A stretch of DNA of 12,782 nucleotides from DUMC01 sp035362115 (GCA_035362115.1 DAOSDD010000121.1:1-12782), one strand, 5' to 3'. Positions 5,448 through 12,782 are shown, counted from the first letter of the stretch. Numbers and translations: made by a program. The notes: generated by a model from the letters alone, not told the origin.

Positions 5448-6572
5448 TCATTCCTCCCCAATTACCTCTCTCATCCAGCTTATAGTCATCCTTAATATTC
5501 GAATTGTTTGTAAATCCTTGGAATTCATTTCAAAGCAATGATCACCTTTTGGGTGCGCCATCAATTTATATGATACCCTGAATTCTTCCAGTTTACCAGC
5601 CATTTTCACAGAAGATGAGAAAGGTACAGTACGGTCATTTTTACCATGGGCTAAAAATACTTTAGGCATACGTTTTGATATCCACATAATAGGCGAATAG
5701 TATTCATAATTCTTCTGTTGATCGAGCTTTTCATTTGATTTTCTATTAAGATTTCTCTTTAACTTTCCATCAAGATTTTCCTTTAATATCTTATTATATT
5801 TCCCTTTAAATGCTTTATCAGGCTTTCCTTTTAATGTGCTATCCGGTTTCCCTTTTAATGTTTGAATGGTAGCGAGACGGGCAAACAATGAACGTGATTC
5901 AGGTGAAAATAGATCCGTAAGGTCAGAGGGTGCATAATAAGCAACTACTCCGCATATTCCTTTCATTCTGCCTTTATCACGCCTATTTGAATAATGTGAT
6001 GAATATAGCAAAGACAAGTGTCCTCCTGCAGACAACCCCATTAAAATAATTTTATGCGGACATATGCGTAATTCTTTAGCATGGGATTTCAGGTAGCTTA
6101 GTGCATTGTCATAATCTGATAGAATGTCTTCCATATCATTTTTTATTCCAAATCGATAATCAATTGAAGCAGCAACAAATCCGTTTGCAGCAAGATACCT
6201 GCACCATGAAATATTATTTGGCTGATTGCGGAATCCAGATACCCATCCCCCACCATGTGCAAATAGTACCAGCGGGTAATCTCCTTTACCTTTCTCCTGA
6301 TTAGGATACCAGATATCCATTTTTAATTCACTATCTTCTATGGTTTTGTATACTTTTGTAATATACTGGAATTCGCCTTTGTTTTCAATTGGAAGACGGG
6401 CGGTAAAGATATTCCACAGATAAATGACAATATAGCTTAAGAAACTATAAAAAGCAAGTGACCAATCAGTTACAGCCAGTAACAGAAAAAGTACCCACAG
6501 ATATAGTTTGTTTACAATAAAAACTGAGTTTTTTAAGCTTTCAATTTTCTTTTGTATATTCTTCTGCAGCAT
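5448..6572 (-). CDS. Membrane-anchored alpha/beta-hydrolase esterase (BD-FAE/HSL-like)
   Basis: The 374-aa protein has a basic N-terminus, then 34 hydrophobic residues (about 24-58) long enough for two tight membrane helices or one helix with a flanking segment. The hydrolase domain follows, with HGGGW (106-110) as oxyanion motif, GLSAGG with Ser181 as nucleophile, GKNDRTVP with Asp313 and GDHCFE with His345. This set is typical of bifunctional feruloyl/acetyl-xylan esterase-like and hormone-sensitive-lipase-like enzymes. If two helices are formed, the catalytic domain faces the cytoplasm; if one, the outside. Residues 239-286, between Ser and Asp, are a lysine-rich insertion of six 8-residue units. 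The ATG at 6572 has GGGAG 7 nt upstream (complement of 6580-6584). The gene begins 21 bp after the AAA-ATPase-like stop and is directly followed by the Cys hydrolase. The substrate is unknown. Confidence 0.85.
   Translation of the reverse strand: MLQKNIQKKIESLKNSVFIVNKLYLWVLFLLLAVTDWSLAFYSFLSYIVIYLWNIFTARLPIENKGEFQYITKVYKTIEDSELKMDIWYPNQEKGKGDYPLVLFAHGGGWVSGFRNQPNNISWCRYLAANGFVAASIDYRFGIKNDMEDILSDYDNALSYLKSHAKELRICPHKIILMGLSAGGHLSLLYSSHYSNRRDKGRMKGICGVVAYYAPSDLTDLFSPESRSLFARLATIQTLKGKPDSTLKGKPDKAFKGKYNKILKENLDGKLKRNLNRKSNEKLDQQKNYEYYSPIMWISKRMPKVFLAHGKNDRTVPFSSSVKMAGKLEEFRVSYKLMAHPKGDHCFEMNSKDLQTIRILRMTISWMREVIGEE
5715..5858 (-). repeat. 24-bp tandem repeat (six degenerate units) inside esterase gene
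   Basis: Six 24-bp units encode LKGKPDST, LKGKPDKA, FKGKYNKI, LKENLDGK, LKRNLNRK and SNEKLDQQ (residues 239-286). The first two units are closest; later ones diverge progressively. Being a multiple of three, the array keeps the frame. It looks like a minisatellite expansion in a surface loop, giving a strongly basic, probably extended segment. Confidence 0.85.
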
Positions 6573-6593
6573 GTATTAGCTCCCGTCCCATAC

Positions 6594-8297
6594 CTATATA
6601 TCCATATTGACAACACACCTGTCTGCTACAAATACGATTACCCATTTTTTAAGTTTTGATAAACTTTGAAGCTCACTGGAACTGTGATACTTTCTAATTT
6701 GTTTTGTTGCTTCGTTTTTCTTTCCCTCTACTATTTTATCGCCATATATTTCATATTCCATTTTTTTAATATATTTAACCTCAAATATGGCGAAATAGGA
6801 TGGTTCTATCGGCTCCCTTCTTAGTAATGCTATATCTATATATCCATCTTCCACCTCATATTCTGATTTAACCATATAAATATTACTTAACATTAAATAT
6901 GAAAGCATAATAAGCTTTATATATTTTTCATCGAAATTAATATAATCCCGATTGGAAAGTTTGTGCAATGTCTTTTCGATTACTGATATAAATTTATCAT
7001 TTTTGCCTTCAATAGCAATTTGCCTTACACCTTCCTTGATAAAGGATGTATTTATATCATAGCCTGTTTCTTCATTAATTTTTTTAGCGTAATACTGGTA
7101 GTATAAGCCCTTAATAATATAGTTAGGTGTTTTTAAACTTACACTATCCAATACTCTTTCATCTATTGTAAGAAGGCCAAGATAAAATAACAGTGATTTA
7201 AAGTCATCAGTTGTAAAATCTTTTTCCATGCTGAATTGCCTGGTTATCTGCGCTACTATTTCCTCATCATTTAGTATTTTTTCCAGAACTTCCATATTAC
7301 CTTTCCGGTTTTTTAACTCAAACATTTTACCCAATTTACCATAGTCACTGGCAATGTTTTGGTCTATTAGTTCTATAGGTCCTTCTTTATCTTCTATATA
7401 TGTTTTCAAATAATATAGAATCATGTCGCTATTAAATATTCTTTTATGTGCTTTTTCCGAAAACAAATACCCATTATAATTTTTGTGGAGTACCTCCATC
7501 AATGTATCCATTTCATTTCTGCCAATTGGAAATTTTACTGTTTCTTTAATCATATACCTTACTTCATCCTCAGTAAAACCCATCATCTCATTAAAGGCTT
7601 CTTCACGGGTTATGTTATCTGCAATATTAAATCCACTGGTAAGGCTATCTAAAGTAATCGGGCTTACTCCTGTTGCAAATATACGCTTTACAATTGTTTT
7701 TGTCTGCTTTTTTAGAACTTCATACCATTTTCTAACAAATCCAGTATTACTCACTGATTCCTTAAAGAAATCAAACTGGAAACTTAGAAGTTCGTTTGCA
7801 AAATGATCATACTCATCTATAATAACATAAATTGGTTTTTCAATTCTTGTAGTAACTTTCGTGAAAAAATCCTCAAAAATATTAGCTGCAGATCCTGTTT
7901 GCAAATAATCAAAATGAATGTTATGTCTGTTTTGGAATAATTCAAAAGCATTCTTTGTTATATTGATAAAACTCTCTTCTAATTGTTCTTTTGTATCAGT
8001 AGTAACCCCTGTAAAATCAAAATTAAGGACATAATAGCTATTTCTTTCTTTGGTTGGATTTTGTCCTATATATGTATTCCTAAATAAAGTATCAAAATTA
8101 TCCTTTTCGTTTATGTCATAATAATTCTGGAGCAAAGATACAAACAGGCTTTTGCCGAATCTTCTCGGGCGCAGGAAAAATAAATAATACGAATGTAATT
8201 TTTCCAGCTCTTCTATATACATTGTTTTGTCAACATAGTATAAATTTTCCTCTACCATCATCTTATAATTGCTGATACCATATGGTAGTTTTTTCAA
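6594..8297 (-). CDS. AAA-ATPase-like protein with C-terminal PD-(D/E)XK nuclease domain
   Basis: The 567-aa protein opens with YYVDKTMYIEEL and a Walker-A-like RPRRFGKS (43-50), then a Walker-B-like PIYVIIDEYDHF (155-166), as in the AAA-ATPase_like family (PF09820). The C-terminus carries a PD-(D/E)XK core: GYIDIALL with Asp488, and AIFEVKY with Glu506-x-Lys508 (PDDEXK_9, PF08011). The length fits full copies of this two-domain type. These proteins are numerous in cellulolytic clostridia and Bacteroidetes. Their role is not settled: mobile or defence-related DNA processing has been suggested. The start is TTG at 8297, with GGAG 9 nt upstream (complement of 8307-8310). It begins 23 bp after the glmM stop, so it should be on the same transcript, although functionally unrelated to cell-wall synthesis. 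Both active sites look intact. Cytoplasmic. Confidence 0.9.
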   Translation of the reverse strand: MKKLPYGISNYKMMVEENLYYVDKTMYIEELEKLHSYYLFFLRPRRFGKSLFVSLLQNYYDINEKDNFDTLFRNTYIGQNPTKERNSYYVLNFDFTGVTTDTKEQLEESFINITKNAFELFQNRHNIHFDYLQTGSAANIFEDFFTKVTTRIEKPIYVIIDEYDHFANELLSFQFDFFKESVSNTGFVRKWYEVLKKQTKTIVKRIFATGVSPITLDSLTSGFNIADNITREEAFNEMMGFTEDEVRYMIKETVKFPIGRNEMDTLMEVLHKNYNGYLFSEKAHKRIFNSDMILYYLKTYIEDKEGPIELIDQNIASDYGKLGKMFELKNRKGNMEVLEKILNDEEIVAQITRQFSMEKDFTTDDFKSLLFYLGLLTIDERVLDSVSLKTPNYIIKGLYYQYYAKKINEETGYDINTSFIKEGVRQIAIEGKNDKFISVIEKTLHKLSNRDYINFDEKYIKLIMLSYLMLSNIYMVKSEYEVEDGYIDIALLRREPIEPSYFAIFEVKYIKKMEYEIYGDKIVEGKKNEATKQIRKYHSSSELQSLSKLKKWVIVFVADRCVVNMDI

Positions 8298-8320
8298 GCT
8301 AATCCACTCCTTTTAAACAC

Positions 8321-9682
8321 TTACTGGTTTATCTTCATCATCCTTATCTCTATAAGCCTAACCAGTTCCTCAGCCCGGTTTGTGATATAATCCAGATTTT
8401 TTCCTTCTATCATGACCCTTACCAGGGGTTCAGTACCTGATGGCCGTATTAATACCCTGCCTTCGCCATGTAATTCCTCTTCCAGGTGCCTGCACATATC
8501 CGCAATTACCTGATCTTCAAGATACTTATATTTATTATCGTTACTCACTCTTGCATTTCGGAGCACTTGAGGAAATACTTCCATTACTCCGGCAAGCTCT
8601 GAAAGCTTTTTACCGGTAACCTTCATAACTCTTAGAAGCTGAAGAGCAGTTATAAGGCCATCCCCTGTTGTGTTGTAATCCAGAAAAATAACGTGACCGG
8701 ACTGCTCGCCCCCCAGAATATATCCATTGTTAAGCATCTCCTCCAGGACATACCGGTCTCCTACTTTAGTTTTTACTATATTAATGCCTTCCCTGGCAGC
8801 CATAACATCAAAACCTATATTGGTCATTACCGTTACAACAATAGTGTTCTTTGCAAGACGTCCTTCTTTTTTCATCTGCAGTCCTGTTATGGCCAATATT
8901 TTATCTCCATCAACCTCATTTCCTATTTCATCACATGCAAGAAGTCTATCGGCATCGCCGTCAAAAGCAAGCCCAATATCAGCACCGCATTTTCTGGTGA
9001 AGCTACAGATATTCTCAATATATGTAGAGCCGCATCCATTATTTATATTTATACCATTAGGGTTCTTTGCAGTAATAAAAATTTCAGCTCCAAGCCTTTT
9101 CAATATTTCGGGTGCAACTCTATAAGACGCTCCATTGGCGCAATCCACTGCAATCCTTATACCTTTAAGATCCACATCAATTGAATCGTCTATAAAAGCC
9201 AGGTAATCTTCAGCAGCACTACCGACAATGTTTTCTCTGCCAATGCCTCTCCCTGCTATTTCAGGCAATGCTTCCCTTCCATCAAGAATAATGCCCTCTA
9301 TACTATCTTCTATATGATCAGGCAGCTTATAACCCCTTCCATCAAAAAACTTTATTCCATTAAACTCAAATGGATTGTGGGAGGCAGATATAACAATTCC
9401 TGCGTCTGCGCCATAATACCTTGTAAGATAAGCTATTGCAGGTGTAGGTATAACACCAAGAACAACAGCTTCTGCACCCATTGAACAAATACCTGATACT
9501 ATAGCTGATTTTAGCATATGCCCGGATATTCTTGTATCCATACCTACAAGTATTTTAGGTACATGTTTTGTTTCTTGCGTAAGTACATAAGCACCGGCCT
9601 TACCCAGTTTATATGCAAGTTCCGGTGTCAATTCCACATTAGCTATACCTCTTACTCCATCAGTACCAAAAAGCCTTCCCAT
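8321..9682 (-). CDS. glmM: Phosphoglucosamine mutase
   Basis: GlmM interconverts glucosamine-6-phosphate and glucosamine-1-phosphate, a step towards UDP-GlcNAc for peptidoglycan. All four signature sites are present in 453 aa: the phosphoserine loop GIVISASHNP with Ser101, the Mg-binding loop DGDADR (241-246), the sugar-binding GGEQSGH (324-330), and the phosphate-binding RPSGTEP (413-419). The N-terminal MGRLFGTDGVRG is typical. The ATG at 9682 follows a G-rich Shine-Dalgarno (GGGGG). It follows cdaR by 89 bp with a hairpin in the gap; cdaA-cdaR-glmM is the conserved Firmicutes order, and CdaA activity is known to be influenced by CdaR and GlmM. No glmS follows here; an unrelated AAA-ATPase-like gene comes next. 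Confidence 0.98.
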   Translation of the reverse strand: MGRLFGTDGVRGIANVELTPELAYKLGKAGAYVLTQETKHVPKILVGMDTRISGHMLKSAIVSGICSMGAEAVVLGVIPTPAIAYLTRYYGADAGIVISASHNPFEFNGIKFFDGRGYKLPDHIEDSIEGIILDGREALPEIAGRGIGRENIVGSAAEDYLAFIDDSIDVDLKGIRIAVDCANGASYRVAPEILKRLGAEIFITAKNPNGININNGCGSTYIENICSFTRKCGADIGLAFDGDADRLLACDEIGNEVDGDKILAITGLQMKKEGRLAKNTIVVTVMTNIGFDVMAAREGINIVKTKVGDRYVLEEMLNNGYILGGEQSGHVIFLDYNTTGDGLITALQLLRVMKVTGKKLSELAGVMEVFPQVLRNARVSNDNKYKYLEDQVIADMCRHLEEELHGEGRVLIRPSGTEPLVRVMIEGKNLDYITNRAEELVRLIEIRMMKINQ

Positions 9683-9713
9683 TATTTTTCCCCCTAAAAA
9701 AAATACATAGTGA

Positions 9714-9754
9714 CAAGTATATATATTAATGACCTGTATTGTATATATAACTTG
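9714..9754. repeat. AT-rich hairpin in the cdaR-glmM gap
   Basis: CAAGTATATATA (9714-9725) pairs with TATATATAACTTG (9742-9754) with one bulged base and a 16-nt loop. On the minus strand it lies 17 nt after the cdaR stop and about 30 nt before the glmM start. A run of eight T follows some 12 nt later on that strand, so partial termination or mRNA processing is possible. A short direct repeat TATTAATGAC lies near both ends of the gap. Confidence 0.45.
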
Positions 9755-9771
9755 CTTTCGCTATTAATGAC

Positions 9772-11136
9772 TTAGCTGGTTATACTCTCCGTATTGTTAC
9801 TACTATCCTTACCATCTGTCCTTCCATCTTCATTGGTGTTTTCTTCAGGAGGCTTTTCATTCTTGACCTTAGTTATCTTCACTTCAACAGAAGGCAATTT
9901 TATAACATCTATATCCGGACTTGGTGAAACCTTCAACTGCACATGATGTACACCTTCCTGCAGCCCTTCTACATCAATATGGGGCGTAAGGATACTTGGG
10001 TTTATGTTGTTTAAACTGGCAGTTCTTCCTTTTAATATTACCTTGCAACTATCTGTCAATATTTCATATTTAAGTTGACTGCCACCATTATCGGAGTTAT
10101 TTCCCATGTTTCCCATATTAGCAGCGACGTTTTCTATATTAATACTCATTTTGCTAATAACAATTTCTCTCTCTTCCAGTTTTTCTACTTCTATTGCAAC
10201 AGTTGCATCAGCTTCTGTATTATAAAGCTTTACACCCTCAGATAATTTTATAGGCACTTTGTAATCCTTTGCAGCTGTTAACCCATCAACATTAATAGTT
10301 TCTGTGCTCAAAGACGTTATTTTTGAAATTATATCATAAGAACCTGTTATAACAGCATTAGGTGCATTCACCTTTATTCCCGATATTACATGGTCAGCTG
10401 CAGGTTCACCTGTAATAACCGGTTCTATGGGTACCTCCTTCCCCACTTCAAGAACTATATCTACAGTAAACTGATTACTAAGGGATGAAATTTCTTCTCC
10501 TTTTGTATTATATACGGTGCATGACTGATTGATGACTTTTTTATCCCTGTCAATACCATTTATATCAACTACAGCTTTTACTGAGGATACAGTATTTATA
10601 AGGGACTCTCTATCATGCAGAGATACATATTCAGGCTTAGTTGCAGTTTTTATAACCATATAGGATTGCTTTGGAGTTCCCTTCAGTTCAATCATTACAG
10701 GCAATTCCTTTTTAAGTACATGCTCAAGTTCAATGGGAATCTCTTTAGGAGACATGCCGGTTATAGTTATCTGCTTGTCATTCTTTGTATAATATGGGTC
10801 ATCTACTTTTATTGATTTGTCATTTACCGATCGTACTTTTGAGAAATCCAGTACAGCTTCAAAATCAGCTGAGCTTAAACTATCCAAGGTACTTTGTCTT
10901 CCCTGGACAACTACCTCAACTGTTCTCCTATAATTTTTGTTTACCAGGTATATGTTTTTCTCCTGAAGTGTATTTTCATTTCTCACATCCAATTCAATAT
11001 AAAACTTCTTTTCTATATATGGATTGTTTATATTCAATACAATAAACCATAATATAATACCGAGGAATACAGATATTAACTTTGTGGCAAGGTCTTCACT
11101 TAACTTGTTATTTAACCTGTTAATTATGTACCTCAT
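9772..11136 (-). CDS. cdaR: CdaA regulatory protein, YbbR-domain membrane protein
   Basis: The 454-aa protein has a short cytoplasmic N-terminus (RYIINRLNNKLSEDLATK), one membrane helix (about 19-38: LISVFLGIILWFIVLNI) and then an extracytoplasmic part built of repeated beta-rich YbbR domains, roughly four between residues 40 and 425. The linker after the helix (NNPYIEKKFYIELDVRN) is typical. The last 30 residues are a hydrophilic, low-complexity tail rich in Asn, Glu, Asp and Ser. CdaR proteins bind CdaA and tune c-di-AMP synthesis. The ATG overlaps the cdaA stop codon by 4 nt (ATGA), so the two are translationally coupled, and AAGGTGA in the cdaA end serves as ribosome-binding site. Confidence 0.94.
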   Translation of the reverse strand: MRYIINRLNNKLSEDLATKLISVFLGIILWFIVLNINNPYIEKKFYIELDVRNENTLQEKNIYLVNKNYRRTVEVVVQGRQSTLDSLSSADFEAVLDFSKVRSVNDKSIKVDDPYYTKNDKQITITGMSPKEIPIELEHVLKKELPVMIELKGTPKQSYMVIKTATKPEYVSLHDRESLINTVSSVKAVVDINGIDRDKKVINQSCTVYNTKGEEISSLSNQFTVDIVLEVGKEVPIEPVITGEPAADHVISGIKVNAPNAVITGSYDIISKITSLSTETINVDGLTAAKDYKVPIKLSEGVKLYNTEADATVAIEVEKLEEREIVISKMSINIENVAANMGNMGNNSDNGGSQLKYEILTDSCKVILKGRTASLNNINPSILTPHIDVEGLQEGVHHVQLKVSPSPDIDVIKLPSVEVKITKVKNEKPPEENTNEDGRTDGKDSSNNTESITS

Positions 11137-12008
11137 TTATTCTTCACCTTCCATAACGTTAACTTTCTGTTGGATGGACTATTTTCTAAAAGATTCTTAT
11201 TTAGCGCTTTTCTCAAAGTATCAGGAGTAAGATTTCTGGTAAGTCCACCACCTAATGCAAAGGATATCTTCCCCGATTCTTCAGATACTACAACTGCTAT
11301 GGCATCAGATACCTCCGTTATCCCCAGTGCCGCCCTATGCCTTGTTCCCAGTTCCTTACTCAAATTGGGGTTATCGGTGAGCGGTAAAAAGCAAGATGCA
11401 GCCTTTAATTTGTTATCTCTTATTACGACAGCACCATCATGCAACGGAGTATTAGGAGTAAAAATATTAATAATCAGCTCTGACGAAATATTTGAATTGA
11501 GTTCAATACCTGTTTTAATAATCTCCCCGATCTTGGTATCTCTTTCAACAACTATAAGGGCACCTATAAAATTCCTTGATAACTCAATGCATGCCTTTAC
11601 AATATCTTCAATCATTGCTGTAGTTCTTAGCTTGTCTTCGCTGTCTTCAAAGTTGAAAAAATCCCTGAATCTGCTCCTTCCTATTTGTTCCAGTCCACGC
11701 CGCAGTTCGGGCTGAAACAAAACAACCATCGCAAGAGCAAGTATGGATACCGTATTACTCAAAATATATGCTATTGTATTAAGTTTTAACAGTTTGCTCA
11801 ACTCAGCGGCTACGAGTATGAAAATAATACCCTTGATCAGCTGCCAAGCTCTTGTTTCCCTAACAAGAATAATAATCTTGTAAATTACATATGTTACAAG
11901 ACTAATATCAACTATAGCACGTATGACCGATAAAGGTCCCGTAATTCCTACATACCCTACAAAGTTGTTAAACAACTCCTTAATATTTATTTTGTAGAAA
12001 AAATCCAA
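11133..12008 (-). CDS. cdaA: Diadenylate cyclase CdaA (membrane-bound)
   Basis: CdaA makes cyclic di-AMP from two ATP at the membrane; the messenger controls potassium and osmolyte transport and cell-wall balance. The 291-aa protein has three hydrophobic segments (about 31-49, 57-71 and 80-98) and then a DAC domain with LHDGAVVI (DGA 191-193), GTRHRAALG (RHR 223-225), ALIVVERD (150-157) and VVSEESG (240-246). All active-site motifs are intact. The start is TTG at 12008: a TGA lies three codons upstream, no ATG lies near, and a GAGG sits just upstream with a short gap. It leads the cdaA-cdaR-glmM group behind the promoter at 12072-12101. Confidence 0.96.
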   Translation of the reverse strand: MDFFYKINIKELFNNFVGYVGITGPLSVIRAIVDISLVTYVIYKIIILVRETRAWQLIKGIIFILVAAELSKLLKLNTIAYILSNTVSILALAMVVLFQPELRRGLEQIGRSRFRDFFNFEDSEDKLRTTAMIEDIVKACIELSRNFIGALIVVERDTKIGEIIKTGIELNSNISSELIINIFTPNTPLHDGAVVIRDNKLKAASCFLPLTDNPNLSKELGTRHRAALGITEVSDAIAVVVSEESGKISFALGGGLTRNLTPDTLRKALNKNLLENSPSNRKLTLWKVKNK

Positions 12009-12071
12009 GCAACCTCACACCTTTATGAATACTCTTAAAAAGTATCGTTGTGTTATAAATTTATCATTTGA

Positions 12072-12101
12072 ATTATACCTTGTTTTTTCAATAAATGTAA
12101 A
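12072..12101 (-). promoter_or_regulatory. Sigma-A promoter for cdaA-cdaR-glmM
   Basis: On the minus strand TTTACA (12096-12101; 5 of 6) and TATAAT (12072-12077; 6 of 6) are 18 bp apart. The predicted start near 12065 leaves a leader of about 57 nt to the cdaA TTG start. It lies between the truncated AmrS gene and cdaA, so cdaA need not depend on upstream transcription. Confidence 0.65.
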
Positions 12102-12137
12102 TACATTTTATATTTTTTAATATAAATGAAATACATT
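12091..12137. promoter_or_regulatory. Palindrome and direct repeat over the cdaA -35 region
   Basis: AAATGTA-AA-TACATTT (12093-12108) is a perfect 7-bp inverted repeat with a 2-nt centre that covers the -35 box (12096-12101). A direct copy of its surroundings occurs 31 bp further upstream: 12091-12107 and 12122-12137 differ by one base deletion. Between them, TTTATATT/AATATAAA (12107-12126) can form an 8-bp hairpin with a TTTT loop. The placement suits a transcription factor with two sites on one DNA face. The regulator is unknown. Confidence 0.5.
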
Positions 12138-12155
12138 CACTACCCACTACCCACT
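12138..12155. repeat. Heptamer tandem repeat CACTACC, about 2.6 copies
   Basis: CACTACC (12138-12144), CACTACC (12145-12151) and a partial CACT (12152-12155) abut the AmrS stop codon. On the minus strand this reads as GTGGGTA-type repeats directly after TAA. Confidence 0.6.
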
Positions 12156-12782
12156 TATACATTACCCAGATAAACATACCTTAAATAATGAGAAGCTTTT
12201 TCCGCTGCTGCATTAAGAGTTTTTAGCGGCGTTGCTGGCTTGTTCATCCTGTAATTGGGAAAGTATCTGGATAAATGCAATACTATGTCTTTTGATATTG
12301 ATGCAAGCCACTTGGCCAACTCTCCTATTTCATCCATGGAATCATTTAATTCCGGTATTACCAGAGTAGTTACTTCCAAATGGCACTTTTGGGAAGCCTG
12401 CTCAATAGTACTCTTTATATATTCCAAAGCTCCATCTCCCTTGCACACATCCTTGTAAAAAGAGGAATTAAAAGCCTTTACATCTATATTCATTGCATCT
12501 ATATATGGCATCAGATTCTCTAATGGCTCACTATTTATAAATCCATTTGTTACCAGAACATTTAAAAGGCCTTTTCCTTTTATGAGCTTAGATGTTTCGT
12601 ACACAAATTCATACCATATCGACGGTTCATTATAGGTATATGCTATACCAATATTACCTTCAGAAACATTTTTTTCGGTTTCCTGCACCAACCGTGACGG
12701 AGTAATTTCGAAGGATTCCGGAATGTCATGAGCTATAGTCCAGTTCTGGCAAAATGAACACTTTAAATTGCAACCGAAGGTG
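12155..12782 (-). CDS. amrS: AmmeMemoRadiSam-type radical SAM enzyme (3' part; C-terminus short)
   Basis: The frame enters from the right edge (first full codon at 12781) and gives 208 residues, so the start lies outside. The radical SAM cluster motif is visible near the edge: GCNLKCSFCQNW, with C-x3-C-x2-C for the 4Fe-4S cluster. It is followed by IAYTYNEPSIWYEF, VLVTNGFI, PYIDAMNIDVKAF, CHLEVTTLVIPELND, LHLSRYFPNYRM and RYVYLGN, all typical of AmrS-type proteins often encoded with AMMECR1 and Memo-like proteins. The substrate of the family is not established. In homologues known to me, YLGN is followed by a tail with a CPxCG-type Cys pair; here a TAA comes one residue after YLGN, so about 40-50 residues seem to be missing. 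No frame after the stop resembles that tail. A TTG at 12691 is internal, not a start. Confidence 0.9.
   Translation of the reverse strand, partial: TFGCNLKCSFCQNWTIAHDIPESFEITPSRLVQETEKNVSEGNIGIAYTYNEPSIWYEFVYETSKLIKGKGLLNVLVTNGFINSEPLENLMPYIDAMNIDVKAFNSSFYKDVCKGDGALEYIKSTIEQASQKCHLEVTTLVIPELNDSMDEIGELAKWLASISKDIVLHLSRYFPNYRMNKPATPLKTLNAAAEKASHYLRYVYLGNV

Noticed and set aside
5447..5461. TTG at 5461 as start of the Cys hydrolase, overlapping the esterase by 14 nt
   Set aside because: That TTG immediately precedes the GGGGAGG tract, which is correctly spaced for the ATG at 5446; the TTG itself has no ribosome-binding site.
5715..5858. CRISPR-like array
   Set aside because: The 24-bp units are contiguous, in frame and degenerate, without spacers; it is a coding tandem repeat.
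8298..8320. glmS ribozyme or glmS gene after glmM
   Set aside because: Only 23 bp separate glmM from the next gene, which is an AAA-ATPase-like protein; there is no room for a ribozyme.
8693..9184. Plus-strand open frames of 132-163 codons opposite glmM
   Set aside because: They are antisense to a clear GlmM with all signature motifs; no ribosome-binding site and no recognisable protein sequence.
11170..11715. 181-codon open frame on the plus strand
   Set aside because: It lies wholly opposite cdaA, whose protein has all diadenylate cyclase motifs. The plus-strand protein shows no domain and is a shadow frame.
12689..12691. TTG at 12691 as start of the radical SAM gene
   Set aside because: The frame stays open to the window edge and includes the CxxxCxxC cluster motif upstream, so the true start is outside.

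Overview
The window looks like chromosome from an AT-rich, anaerobic, fibre-degrading member of the Clostridia. The evidence is strong purine-rich Shine-Dalgarno sites, several TTG starts, the conserved Firmicutes order cdaA-cdaR-glmM, a secreted protein with a carbohydrate-binding-type module, and an AAA-ATPase/PD-(D/E)XK protein of a kind abundant in cellulolytic clostridia. The exact genus is inference. Every gene I can support reads on the minus strand, so the transcription order runs from high to low coordinates.

Right end (12155-12782): the 3' part of a radical SAM enzyme of the AmmeMemoRadiSam type. It ends just after its YLGN motif, without the Cys-containing tail I expect, and its stop codon touches a heptamer tandem repeat. 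A short control region (12009-12154) follows, with a near-consensus sigma-A promoter, a 16-bp palindrome over its -35 box and a 17-bp direct repeat. It serves cdaA (diadenylate cyclase, TTG start), cdaR (YbbR-domain regulator, ATGA overlap with cdaA) and glmM (phosphoglucosamine mutase). This is the classical link between c-di-AMP synthesis and cell-wall amino-sugar supply.

Middle (4409-8297): closely packed behind glmM lie an AAA-ATPase-like/PD-(D/E)XK protein (23 bp gap), a membrane-anchored esterase of the HGGGW/GxSAGG type carrying an expanded 24-bp tandem repeat (21 bp gap), and a second alpha/beta hydrolase with a Cys nucleophile. The second hydrolase probably starts 1 nt after the esterase stop codon.

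Left half (902-4231): a separate promoter (4346-4373) precedes a NodB-like polysaccharide-deacetylase-fold protein, a TIM-barrel glycosidase-like protein with a Cys cluster, and an aspartylglucosaminidase (Ntn-hydrolase) with all key residues. None has a signal peptide, so together they suggest intracellular processing of imported glyco-asparagine or amino-sugar oligosaccharides. A 550-bp gene-free region follows. It contains a near-consensus plus-strand promoter with an overlapping palindrome but no gene after it, and a REP/RAYT-like inverted repeat. The left edge holds the 5' end of a secreted protein with a CBM_4_9-like module.

No rRNA, tRNA, CRISPR array or intact mobile element was seen. 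The least explained items are the intracellular glyco-cassette, the orphan promoter with palindrome, the esterase minisatellite, the palindrome on the cdaA promoter and the truncated AmrS tail.
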